Positions 29,370-39,582 of a stretch of DNA of 64,000 bases are shown piece by piece; within the stretch, counting starts at the first letter, position 1; each line of letters opens with the position of its first letter. The DNA is from Lithodes maja (lineage: Eukaryota > Arthropoda > Malacostraca > Decapoda > Lithodidae). Location of the stretch: contig JBAKBP010003189.1 of assembly GCA_037953745.1 (NCBI GenBank), positions 94,440 through 158,439 of the forward strand. Reading direction: 5' to 3'. The notes under the pieces were generated by a model, which did not search any database, had not been told where the DNA came from, and worked only from the letters and a program-made list of their open reading frames with translations. A program made the translations under genes and the position numbers.

Positions 29370-32270
29370 TTGAAACTGGGTCTGTTGAATGTTTGTTCCT
29401 TGCGTAACAAAATGGATCATATTTGCGAGATCTTGGATGAACGTAACCTTGATGTATTATGTCTCACTGAGACCTGGTTGTTCGAGTCAGATCTGAATAT
29501 TATCCAGGCGGCATTGCCTAAAACCCATTCCATAATAAATGTTCCTAGGCCTTGGGGAGATCATCCGGGTGGTGGAGTGGCAGTTGTCTACTCCACATCT
29601 CTGGTGAATATCTTGCAAATAAGCCATAACCCAGCCCCTCTTTATTATGAACTGTTGGAAGTGGAAATAAAACTCCATCAACAAATTCTAAGAATGGCAG
29701 TTGTCTATAGGCCTGGCCATCGTGGCACAGATAGGGGTTTTATGGAAGAGTTTGGGCAGTTTCTCGAGGAATTTTCTGCTAAAACCGGAAGACTTGATAT
29801 GTGGAGATTTTAATTACTGGGTTGACAGCCCTCATCTGAAGCCATTCTCTCCTGAGTTCCTTGAGTTGACTGATCAGAACAATTTTGTAAACCATGTGTC
29901 CCACCCAACTCATATCTTAGGACACACCCTTGACTTGGTTTTCTCTCCTGTGGGTTGTGGTGGTGTTCTGGATGTTGATGTTGAGAATGCGGACCCTAAT
30001 ACCTCTGATCATGCTTTGATTACTTTCAGCTTTGATTTCCCTAAGCCACTCACACATGAAAAAGTAATCAGATTTAGAAATTATAAAAATGCAGACCTAA
30101 ATTTGGCTAGCAGTGAAGTAAAACAGTACTTGGGAAGTATTGATACTTCCAACCTTACTTCAGATGAGCTGGTGGAGGTACATAGAAATGCACTTAAATT
30201 AGTGTTCGATCATCACTGTCCAGAAGTAGAGAAGAAAATCATAGTACGAGATGATTCGCCCTGGTATAGCACTCGAGTTAAATTTCTTAGAAGAGCGCGT
30301 AGAAGAGCTGAACGTGAATGGCGGAAAAATAAAACAGACTCTACATGGTTGCAATATCTGTCAGCCAGAAGAGCTGTGGTCCACAAAATCAAAGATGAAA
30401 AGAAAGTGTATTATCAGGGAAAAGTTGACTCGTGTGGTAACGACCAGAGGAGGTTGGCTTCAATTGTAAACAGTTTACTTGGAAAAACAAGAGTCGGCTT
30501 AAGACCTTCTGTACCCGATGCCGAGTTGGCTGCCAACTTTGTGGCATTTTTTGCTGGCAAGATAACTCGCATAAGACAGGAACTGGATGATGCTTCTGTT
30601 GGTGAAGAACTTTCAGTTGTACTCCAACCCCGACACATTCCTAATAATGTCCTCTCATCCTTTCACTCAGTAGAGGTGGACATGATCTCGTCCTACATAA
30701 GAAACCTCAATAAAACATTTTGCCCGTTGGATCCCATAAATGTTTCCAAGCTACCAAGAGTCTATGATCACACAGTTGAGTTTATTTCCAAAATAATTAA
30801 TAAGTGCTTCTCTGAAGGTAGCTTCCCACATTCTGAAAAGCATGCACTACTCCGACCTACTCTAAAGAAACCTGGACTTGATGTTGAGAACATGTTGAAC
30901 TATCATCCTGTCTCCAACCTGTCCTTCATATCAAAGATATTAGAGCGTGCAATACTTGACCAATTACAACCACTACTTTAGCAGAATGAAACTATCCCAA
31001 TTTTTCAGTCTGCTTACCGACAGCATCATTCAACTGAAACAGCATTGATTAGAGTACATAATTATCTAGTTGAGAACATTTGCAATGGTGTGGCCTCATT
31101 ATTGGTCTTGCTTGATCTCTCTGCGGCTTTTGACACAGTGGATCACGAGTTGTTATTGAGTGATCTTTATGATTGTGGTGTGCGTGACTCCGCTCTCTTG
31201 CTTCTTGGGTCGTACTTGTCAGGTAGATCCCAGAGTGTGATGGTAAATCAAGTGGTCTCGGACTCGACACCCCTGCAGTATGGTGTTCCGCAGGGATCAG
31301 TTTTAGGTCCTATCCTATTTATAATTTATATTAGCAGTTTGTCTCTTCTGCTTCGTGCACATAATGTCACCTTTCACTTTTATGCAGATGACACCCAGAT
31401 TTATGTGAGAATCACAAATATAGTTGATATACCGAGTAAGATGGAATTGTTGATGTCTGATATCAAGAAGTGGATGAGAGCGAGAAAACTTAAACTAAAT
31501 GATGGTAAAACTGATATTCTCATCATCCGAGGAAATAGAAGAGCTGATGATATAGTAGGTGCCCTCTCCATCAATGTGGGTGGATCTCAGCTGCGACCGG
31601 CCAACTCTGTTCGAAATCTGGGTGTATATGTGAACTCCCGATTAGATTTCAAAGAGCATGTAAACCAGATAGTTAAAAGTTGTTACTTACACATCAGAAA
31701 TCTCTATTTGGTGAAGCCGTTTATAACCAGACGTTGCCTCCTGACGTTGGTTCACTCATTGGTCTTCTCTCGTGTTGATTATTGCAATGCCCTGTTGGTG
31801 GGTCTTCCAAATTATATTTTGAAGAAAGTTAGTCTGTTCTTAACAGGGCCGCAAGACTAATTTTTGGTGTTCCACCTAGAACTCCTACTACATCTCTTCA
31901 CATAGAACTGCACTGGCTGCCAGTAAGAGCAAGAATAGAATTTAAGTTGTGTTTGGTGACTTTTAAGGTTCTCAAATTTGGTGAGCCTAGGTACCTTGCG
32001 GAGCTGCTCAGGCGCCCACCGGCACACCATGGTGTAGTTGTGCGTCATGACAATGACCCTTTTCGTCTTGATGAACCAAGGGCTTTCCAGCAGTCATCTT
32101 TCTTTGAGAGGTCATTCTCCTACATGGCTCCGAGGTTGTATAACAGGTTGCCGCTGTACATGAGACAACTGAGTTCTGTTGAATGCTTCAAGAGACAACT
32201 TAAGACTTTTCTCTTTGAGAGAAGCTATGATCTTGAGAGAGGTGTCATGACAGATGGCTATAGAGTTTAG
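29370..32270 (+). pseudogene. LINE ORF2: endonuclease and reverse transcriptase, several breaks
   Basis: The endonuclease begins GLLNVCSLRNK with LTETW. A frameshift near 29800 falls just before GDFNYW (catalytic Asp), followed by SDHALI. The RT includes LLDLSAAFDTVDH, YGVPQGSVLGP and the catalytic FYADDTQ near 31380. A TAG at 30979-30981 replaces the CAG found in the copy at 44-46 kb, and a single-base loss near 31832 shifts the last part. The protein ends at 32268-32270. The gene is dead through these breaks; the two copies together suggest the parent family was coding. Confidence 0.85.
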
Positions 32271-32805
32271 GCTATTTTGCCACTGCTAGTGATTGTTAAA
32301 TGTGTGTTGTATATAAGCCTTCTTTTGATGCATTGATTTTTGTTCTTTTTTCTTTCTCTTTTCGAGCGCTAGTGAATTCTTCGGAAAAATTGGCGCTTAT
32401 GAGAAATAAGTAACATGCTTATTATTATTATTATTATTAACAGTAGGCTGAACCGACATAACCCGGCTAAATGGCATCCCTGCCGCCAAGCTGCCGTAGT
32501 GATCGACAGTGTGTGTCTGAACGAACGTACAGTACGTCACATATCGATTGATACACAGTCAATTTGCATTTAGCTACCTAATGTTATATGCTAAATAAGG
32601 ATAAGCTGATAAAGGAGAAAATTACATGATCATGGACAACAGTCTTACAGACTTTCCTGGTGCACAGGTATCGGTATCGGTATAATTTTGTGGTATCGGT
32701 ATCGGTATCGGTATCGGTCAAAATTTTGGTATCGGTACATCCCTAACAAACCCACAAACTCAGAGCGACCAGAGGAAGACCTTACATTAACCTCTTTTGG
32801 TTTAT

Positions 32806-33210
32806 GTTGTTGTTCCCCAAGCTGCCTGGCCGAACAGCCCCAAGGCCCCGAGCACGGCCAAGGCCATAACCGAGCGCCCCCACAGAACCCTCCCTGCCGA
32901 CCACAATAAAGCCTGGGTGACCGAAGCCACTCCATGGCGGGGAGCTGAGGAGGGTGCGGAAACGCCCGGGAAACCAAAGCCCCACCCAGGGCCATGTGCC
33001 CCTCAGCAATTATGAAGAGAAAGTTGAGGGGTAAGGGAAAAATGTGACGCTTTGGCTTCCAATCTTGGTAGATTGGGAGGTCAATCCACGGAAGAGACGC
33101 CGTCACTCGAGATCTAGAAGATATATAAGTAAAAGGAACAGTCAGAGTAAGCTATGGGTATGGCAGAGATCGCTCTGTTCTCACTCTGATAGACCAGCCC
33201 ATCACCAATC
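32806..33210 (-). mobile_element. SINE-like element, copy B
   Basis: Near-identical to copy A (19888-20280) and copy C (55554-55982), on the minus strand, with the same start (GGTGATGGGCTGGTC) and the same 3' tail GCAGCTTGGGGAACAACAAC. It interrupts the Gypsy gag region. The same 104-codon frame is open. A target duplication was not clear. Confidence 0.8.
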
Positions 33211-33650
33211 TACTTTAGTTCAATGGATGAATAGTTTATTACAAGCAGTACAGTAAATCGAGGCAGAACTGTTTGTCACTGATAATAGGTGTAGTGAACT
33301 ATGCATTAAAATTAAAATTTAAAACTTGCAAACTAAACAAACCAAAACTGGGACAAAGGCGATATAAAGTCAAATTAACTTATCAAAATCGCTATGTGGA
33401 AACAACGCTTACTAAAATAAAATTTATGAAATAAAAGAACACAATCCACCACAGGGTGTACATTACTACATGAGCAAGCTAATCTGGGTCATTTACAGAA
33501 AAGTGGGTAAGATCCTGTGTAGCGGGTAGAACTGTTTTTTGGATTCCTATTTACTAAGAAACATTGAACAATATCTTTAACCATAGACTACAGTAGATCC
33601 GAACTGGACACGAAAATGAAACTTTGCAGTAAGGGACCCAAGGTCGAACC
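33211..33650. other. Unassigned stretch inside the Gypsy region
   Basis: It lies between the SINE and the gag fragment. Minus-strand frames contain many stops and no recognisable gag motif. It may be decayed gag or another AT-rich insertion. Confidence 0.4.
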
Positions 33651-34673
33651 TCAAAACCGCGAAAGAGTTCTAAGTTTGTCCATTGCAAAGTCTAGAAAAG
33701 TTTGTTTATAATTTTTTACCATGTTACGAAATTGCCGCCTGTAAGACTCAGGAGTTATCTCGTACGCATCTAGAACAGCCTTTTTAACCTCGTCATAATC
33801 ACTAACGTCCACTAGATTATTTACAACGAGAGCAGCCTTACCTACTAGTTTGGGTTTGATGAGCCACGCCCACTCCGTCTTGGGCCACTTAAGATGCTCG
33901 GCTGTTTTCTCAAAGTTTAGGAAGGATTGCTCATGGTCTATTTCTAGGAATTGAGGTACGAGAGATACATTTTTAGCTAGGTTAAATGACTTATTTTGCT
34001 TTTCGAGTTCCAGTCTCTCCCTCTCGATGGTCTTAGTTTCTTCAAGTTGAGTAACCTTAGCCATCTCTATGTTCCTATCCATATCTCTAAGCCCCACCTC
34101 CTTCTCCAACTTGAAAATCTCTAACTCCTTAGCTTGTTCTAGTTTCTCCCGTTCTAACTCTTTAGCTTGTTGTCTATCCTTCTCCTTTTGTTCCTCCGCT
34201 TGTCGTCTATCCTTCTCCTTTTGTTCCTCCTTATATTTTAGTTTTATTATCTCTAGTTCCTTAGCCTGTTCTAGTTTCTCCCTCTCGATGGTCTTAGATT
34301 CTTCTAGTTTCGCATGTTCTAACTCTTTAAAGTCTCTAAGTCTTTCATGCTCAAAAGCTAACCTTGATTCAGACCACGGTTCTTGAACAGAAACGGCAGA
34401 AGGCTGGCTAGGAGTGTCCTCCAAATCCACTGCTGAAGGACCTGATAATCCACTAGCTGACGTTATTTCTGAAGCTTCTGGGGGGAGGAGTCCCGTACTC
34501 ATTAATCCATTAATAACTAGGTCCTTTATTTGTTGTTTAGTATGAGAACTTTCGAAATGGATGTCAAAATTTAAAGCTATGTACTTCAAGATATCCTTGT
34601 TCAGATCATGTTCACGAAGTTGCTCTAAATCAGGAGCCCTGCAAAATTCCTTTACACTAAATGAGCTAGACAT
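33651..34673 (-). pseudogene. Gypsy gag, N-terminal part with long charged coiled coil
   Basis: From MSSSFSVKEF (ATG at 34673) the frame runs 340 residues. The first ~80 residues contain LEQLREHDLNKDILKYIALN, a pattern seen at the N-terminus of Gypsy gag proteins. Then comes a Ser/Pro linker, and residues about 130-245 are a Glu/Lys/Gln-rich coiled coil made of repeats around KELEREKLEQA. The C-terminal part (FEKTAEHLKWPKTEWA..., then a segment ending in YRRQFRNM) is the capsid-like/SCAN-like domain, cut short by a stop at 33651. The capsid and zinc knuckle are now separated by a SINE and a hAT element. Confidence 0.75.
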
Positions 34674-34739
34674 GTTGAATGGTTGGCGCAAGGAAAAACA
34701 AAACAAAAAAATAAATATTGAGGTTACCACTCACTTACC

Positions 34740-35468
34740 TGAGGAGAACTAGCAGTGGGCCAACCTACATTACTAAATGCTCAGGCCTAACTGGAAGAGT
34801 AGTATGGACGCATTTCATGAGACATATTTAGCATTTTACTGTCTTAATACATACTGTGAAGATAATGCGGGGAATTAGTGCCAATATTATAACACTAATG
34901 AACAGATACTATGAATCAGATATGACATCAGCAATACCCAGTTAAAATATGCCAATGGAGAGAATAATGTGTACAGGCAAGTCTGCAGTTAGGTTCTCGG
35001 TACCCACTTACATTTAATCTGATTCCTAGTTTCCGTGATGCACACAACTCCTGACATGATAGGACATGATGAAGAGGCATGAGGTGAAAGCACAAGGCAG
35101 ACAAGATCCTACTTCAATCCTAATCACTAATATTTGATGAAGGTAGTCATGGCATTGATCTTCTAATATATTGGATTATATTGAAGATGATAAGATGAAG
35201 GGTCTATCCCACTCTGAAAATGATTTGGATTATATGATTTGACTCAGGTGGAAGACCGGGGTGCAGGGATTCAATTCCTGTCACCGAAGATACCCATAGA
35301 GAATACTAGATACTGCCTGTCAGAGTATGAATGACTAGTATGAGGAAGGGTATGATTTGAGCACTATTCTGGTGGTGTACGGGTTTTACATATAGACACA
35401 CTTAACCCTTAGTGAGTACTGAGGTTATGTTATTACTGTAACTTTTCAAACCTAACCACATATTAATA
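34740..35468. other. Unassigned; possible Gypsy leader and a tRNA-like fragment
   Basis: No coding frame is supported. As the region upstream of gag it should contain the Gypsy leader or LTR, but I could not find matching LTR ends. Near 35270 GATTCAATTCC followed by TGTCACC resembles a tRNA T-arm and acceptor; read on the minus strand, GGTGACAGGAATTGAATCC could be a primer-binding site or a tRNA fragment. Low certainty. Confidence 0.3.
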
Positions 35469-36241
35469 TACAGTCAGGACCCCCAATTCGCGAGAATAGG
35501 GGTGACAGGAGGCATCGCGTATTGTGAATTCGTGTATTGTGGAACTAACTTTAAATGGGAATAATTAGATTGGGTGACATCTCTCAATTATGGCCTATTT
35601 TCGAAGTTTTTGGCCCTATTTTCGACATTTTTGGCTCTACAGTACAGTCTATATCTTATATATAAGAAGAACAATGAATAAAAATATGAAACCTTACCTT
35701 AAAATTAGTAGTAGATAGGCTAGGACTAGGACTAGGACCGTAGGACTTCACGATTTTCTCCAACTTCTCCCTCCCTGACCAAATCGTACGAACAGTTTAC
35801 TCTGACAAGCCTATTACACAGTTTCCTTCTCCTTTTTTCTTGCGATCCAACACTTCCACCTTCATTTTGTGTGTTATCTTCTTATATTGGCGTGGCATGG
35901 CGAAAAAAGTGGCAGGCACTACAAACGTTTGGTCACTCCACACGGCTATGAGCGCTTGAGCGGGACTGTGGGAGGGAGGGAGGGAGGGTAAGCGGGAGGG
36001 AAGGCAGGCGTATGCCCGTCTTCTTCTTTTTTCAGAGCTACTCCTGGGCCTCGCGAAACGTAGACGTGCTCGCGTATCAAGCGGGAATAGCGGATTTGGC
36101 CCCTTCTTAGCTCTCGATTCGTGTATTGTGGTACCACCTCGCGTAATTAATGTTTAATTAATTAATGTTATTTTCGAGGGGTAACTCGTGTATTAGGGTT
36201 TTCGCGCATTGTGGAATCGTGTATTGGGGGTCCTGACTGTA
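35469..36241 (-). mobile_element. Tigger/pogo deletion derivative (MITE family 1, copy B)
   Basis: Same family as 10021-10794 but inverted. TA flanks are at 35469-35470 and 36240-36241, and the ends are CAGTCAGGACCCCCAATTCG and GTATTGGGGGTCCTGACTG. It retains the CENP-B-type N-terminus from the ATG at 35898 (minus) with the same stop after GLSE. Confidence 0.9.
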
Positions 36242-36624
36242 TATAGAACAGAATAATTTAAAGAGCCACAGCAATATACATAACCACGGACAACAAAACC
36301 ATTTTAAATAATAAGTAAGGAAAAATTATGATTAGTAATAATTAATAATAAAGATTAGCACAATTTTTATAAATACAAAACCCTATATATATATATGCAA
36401 GTGCGAGAGGTCTATCACTATCTTATCTGGTGAACATATTAAACGTCACTCAAGCTCATACACAAAAATTAAGGATCCCGGACAGGCCCCCATTACGCCC
36501 CTCTGGGACTAGAAGCTAGGTAATAGTTTACAAGTAATTCGACCTGATTATCCAGAGGTGTAGACACCCCAGAGGGACAACACAAAGACAGACGTGAGAG
36601 GATATAGACGATAACTAGTATAAG

Positions 36625-36959
36625 TACAGTAGGGTCTCACATAAGACGAGTTTATGGTCGATAAACGAGGGCGTTTTATGCGATTTCGTTTTATGTGAAC
36701 ACAGCATTTTGGTGGCGCAATATCGTCAATGTTCACTGTAAGCGAAAATGTTAGTACAAAGCGAACGATATTTCGTATATTTTGTACGATATTTCGGCGC
36801 TCTATATGAAAACTCCTCGGATTTGCCCCACTTTGGCGGCGGACTCGTTTTATGTGATCACATTCGTTCTGATCGAAAATTAAATATTAATATTTTAGGT
36901 CGGTCGTTTTAATCGAGACTCGTTTTATGCGAACACGTTTTATGCGGGACCCTACTGTA
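36625..36959 (-). mobile_element. Tigger/pogo-type MITE (relative of 5889-6272)
   Basis: TA flanks (36625-36626, 36958-36959) and CAGTAGGGTCTCACATAAGA versus TTTTATGCGGGACCCTACTG ends. Compared with 5889-6272 it is inverted and lacks the expanded 20 bp tandem array, having only one or two units. Confidence 0.85.
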
Positions 36960-38278
36960 CCAGAAACCAAAGTTCTTATGGCACTATGATAATATATGTC
37001 TATAATCTAAGTGATTGTTAGAGTATATCCTCTTCCCACCAGACACCCCCTAGCAGGCACTATTATAACAATCCCAGGTATATAGGTAAAACAAAATAAT
37101 AGTATGGCTTGAGCAAAAGAATAAATAGTCACCAGAGTAAAACAACAAAGAAACACTCACACTAATACATATAAAAAACAGGGGAATAATTATAACCAAT
37201 ATATTTATAAAAGAATTTTAATAAAATAAAGTTTTACTTACAAGGTGTTTGTTATTCAAGTATTAAAATGAATACGTTAAACAATTAAATCAAAAGTGAA
37301 TTTTGTTAATAAATAAACTAAGTGAATTTAATGTTTATAAATAAAGTAAATATTTAATTATAAAGAAATATTAAAGAAAACTAAAACAAATAAAATATCA
37401 AATTAAATGTTAATATTTAGTTAAAATGGGTTTAAGTCCTGGAGCAACTCACAACCACCCCTATCATCTCCACACTGCTAGGCCCCCACAGGTAGTACGT
37501 CGAGAAAGGTGAGGCGGACAATCCAGGCTTGTAGAATCCAATAAGCACCACCCGTCGAGAACACCACCAGATATGAACTGCCTAAGCTCTCCAGCTCAAA
37601 CCCTATGTCACCTCTCTTTATGTATGATGTACCAAGAAGCGCAAGTGGGTACATAGTGGTGAGGAGCCGAACTATTGAAGTCCCGTATGCCATTGTGGGT
37701 CATACGGTTCATTGAGGGGTTCAGTCTGGAGTCAAGACGGCTTCCTTTGATAGGAGTAGAGAGAATGAACCCGGGTGAGCGAGCGAGGCGGGAGGGAGGT
37801 ACAGTCACGGACAACAGGCAGTACAGTCACAGTCAGTATATGACTGTGGGAAGAGCCTGCATGATAAGAAGAGCATAACCGCCGCCGTCAACACCGTGAA
37901 CGACCGCAGCAGTGCAAGTACTGGTACTGAGCTGGATACACAGGCATAGTTTGCCTTTTTCCAGAGGATCTACTGTAAGAAACTGTAAGAAATAACAATA
38001 TACAGTATATTCATATGTATGTGTATATATGTATGTTCTGTATATATATAAGTAAAATAAATGTGTACTGTATATGTACTGTATATCACTTACTCTCATG
38101 GTTAATTTATGATAATCTGTATTTTGCACTAGCATCATTATTGTATTACTTTTTTTCAATTTTAAGTATATTATACTCACACATTGTACACTGAGCTTAC
38201 CATTTTCATATCTGTATATCTCATGTCCATCCACTAAATTGTAAAATGTGTATTTTCAGCTCATGAGGCTGCCATTCT
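36960..38278. other. Unassigned AT-rich DNA
   Basis: No supported gene. 37200-37430 is very AT-rich, and 38000-38060 holds a TATG/TATA microsatellite-like stretch. 37440-37900 is more GC-rich but has no recognised protein or repeat. Confidence 0.4.
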
Positions 38279-38764
38279 TTAACCCTTGTCTGGCGGGGGT
38301 GGACTTAAGTCGGGCTAGAGAACCATGGACTATGTGGCGGGGCCCGACTTAAGTCTGTGTGCAATTTTGGCACAATATTGGCTCTGAGAGAGAGACGAGC
38401 GACGGGAGGAGCGTAGGTTGCCTCATGACCGCTCGCCACGGTTGCCGTGGGCCTACTGACATATACTACACTCACATCCACCCTCCCTCCCTCGCTAAAC
38501 ACGTAATTATGTAACGAAATGACCGTATTTTAGCGATTTTGCCCTTCGGTTGCACGATCGTTGCAAGACAACCAGTGATCGTAGAAGGATGGTTCAGGTG
38601 TCATTGGAAAGCTCAATTAACGCCCTTTCAGGGATACATAATTGTATTACGCTCTGGCTCTTATTTATGCATGAAAAAGAGCACGGAAATAAGCTCGTTT
38701 AGGGTAAAACCACCCGCTGGGCGGTACATAGAAGTTACCGCCTAGGCCGCTCGTTGAGTGTTAA
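38279..38764 (+). mobile_element. Candidate piggyBac-type MITE sharing a TTAA with copy 3
   Basis: TTAA at 38279-38282 and 38761-38764 bracket about 480 bp. The left end begins CCCTTGTCTGGCGGGGG. Read inward, the right end begins CACTCAACGAGCGG, matching at 8 of 14 positions. Two GACTTAAGTC palindromes about 50 bp apart sit near the left end, mirroring the duplicated subterminal motif of the other piggyBac elements. The inverted repeats are weak, so this stays a candidate. Confidence 0.45.
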
Positions 38765-38849
38765 CCCTCCAACCCCGGCTAGGGTAGATCGTGACTGTAC
38801 TCTGTGACCGGGGGTTTTGAGGAATTTTGGTCCATGTTGATTCACCTGT

Positions 38850-39010
38850 TACTCCTGAAATACATGACACAAAGTTATAAAAAAAAAAAAAAAATGTTGC
38901 ACAAACCTTCATGTGTAGAATGCCGTTGAGTAGAGGTCTCTAGCCCAAGTGATTGCATAATGGCGAGCGCGGGAAGTGGAGTGATTTTTATGCGGGAAAA
39001 TCTTCCCGCG
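38850..39010 (-). promoter_or_regulatory. Conserved piggyBac 3' block in copy 3 (possible mini-exon)
   Basis: Read on the minus strand: GCATAAAAATCAC, an ATG at 38958, the GGGCTAGAGACC block, GAAG/GT donor at 38906, and a TTTCAG acceptor ending at 38855. As in copy 2 the predicted spliced frame continues through the terminal repeat (ending ..RGWRVN across TTAA). Substitutions between the two copies change residues without creating stops. Confidence 0.4.
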
Positions 39011-39582
39011 TTCGGATGCGTCGCCTTGGCCCAGGCCCCGGCTTGGCTAACCTACTGCGCACTTAGCCACTCGTCGCGCCAGAGTTTTTACCTCCCGGAG
39101 GCGATTTTATTTATTGATAGTGATGTTATTACAGTATAGTTATTTGGAGTCCAATTATATAAAATATGTGTATTAGGCTATCATTGTCACTAATATTTCA
39201 CATTTTCACTCGATACCGTAGTTTTTATGAGTAATTGAGGCTGGTTATTGTTATATTACGCACTGATTATTCGTTATCACAGGTGTTTATTATACTTTGG
39301 CCATCTAATATTAGTTCGTGTATCACTTTCACTTTGGTAAATATGCTTGAGAGAGTGTCACTGTCACTGATAATGCTCATTTTCACTTGATACGGTACAT
39401 TTTATTAGTAATTGAGGTAGGTTATTGTTATATTAGGCACTGATTATTCGTTATCACAGGTGTTTATTATACTTTGGCCATCTAATATAAAAATAATATT
39501 ATGTCATGTGTCACTTTCACTTAGTTATATGCTTTGTAAACGTTTTATATACAATTTATTGTCTTTTTTCACTTATTTATAT

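Larger units (their letters stand above)
27686..32440 (+). mobile_element. Full-length CR1/L2-type LINE with U4 snRNA-like 5' end
   Basis: The element has a 5' UTR (27686-28099) that opens with a U4 snRNA-like sequence and contains three hairpins, then ORF1 (PHD-like finger and CCHC knuckles), ORF2 (endonuclease and RT), a 3' UTR and an ATT tail. TTAAAC before it and TTAAC after the tail could be a short target duplication. At least three frameshifts and one stop disable it. A 5'-truncated copy is at 44270-46866 (minus) and a tail at 1-282. Confidence 0.85.
26761..32745. mobile_element. hAT-type nonautonomous element, split by a CR1/L2 LINE
   Basis: TAGGGATGTACCGAT at 26761 and its exact complement ending at 32745 form 15 bp terminal inverted repeats. 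Inside each end are GTATCG repeats, a layout common in hAT elements with TAGGGATG ends. The flanking octamers (ACTACCAC and ACAAACCC) match at only five positions, so the target duplication is weak or decayed. Without the inserted LINE (27686 to about 32440) the element would be about 1.2 kb with no transposase. The gag frame of the Gypsy element is continuous across it. Confidence 0.8.
23613..34673 (-). mobile_element. Old Gypsy-type LTR retroelement, split by nested insertions
   Basis: Reading right to left, gag (34673-33651), gag zinc knuckle (26704-26471), protease with a DTG motif (26460-26382, then 25903-25700) and integrase (25533-24814, 23817-23625) lie in the expected order. RT and RNase H are missing: protease is followed directly by integrase near 25580. 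Insertions inside are a foldback MITE (23818-24813), a piggyBac MITE (25904-26381), a hAT-type element (26761-32745) that contains a CR1/L2 element, and a SINE (32806-33210). I did not identify LTRs. The element is defective. Confidence 0.8.

Noticed and set aside
26753..32753. Clean 8 bp target duplication for the hAT element
   Set aside because: The flanking octamers agree at only 5 of 8 positions, so the duplication is not claimed.
33651..34673. A host coiled-coil protein
   Set aside because: Its N-terminal and C-terminal motifs are those of Gypsy gag, and zinc knuckle, protease and integrase follow in order on the same strand.
34726..34745. CAG/GTAAGT on the minus strand as a host splice donor
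   Set aside because: A good donor consensus lies just upstream of the Gypsy gag ATG, but no acceptor or exon pair could be matched.
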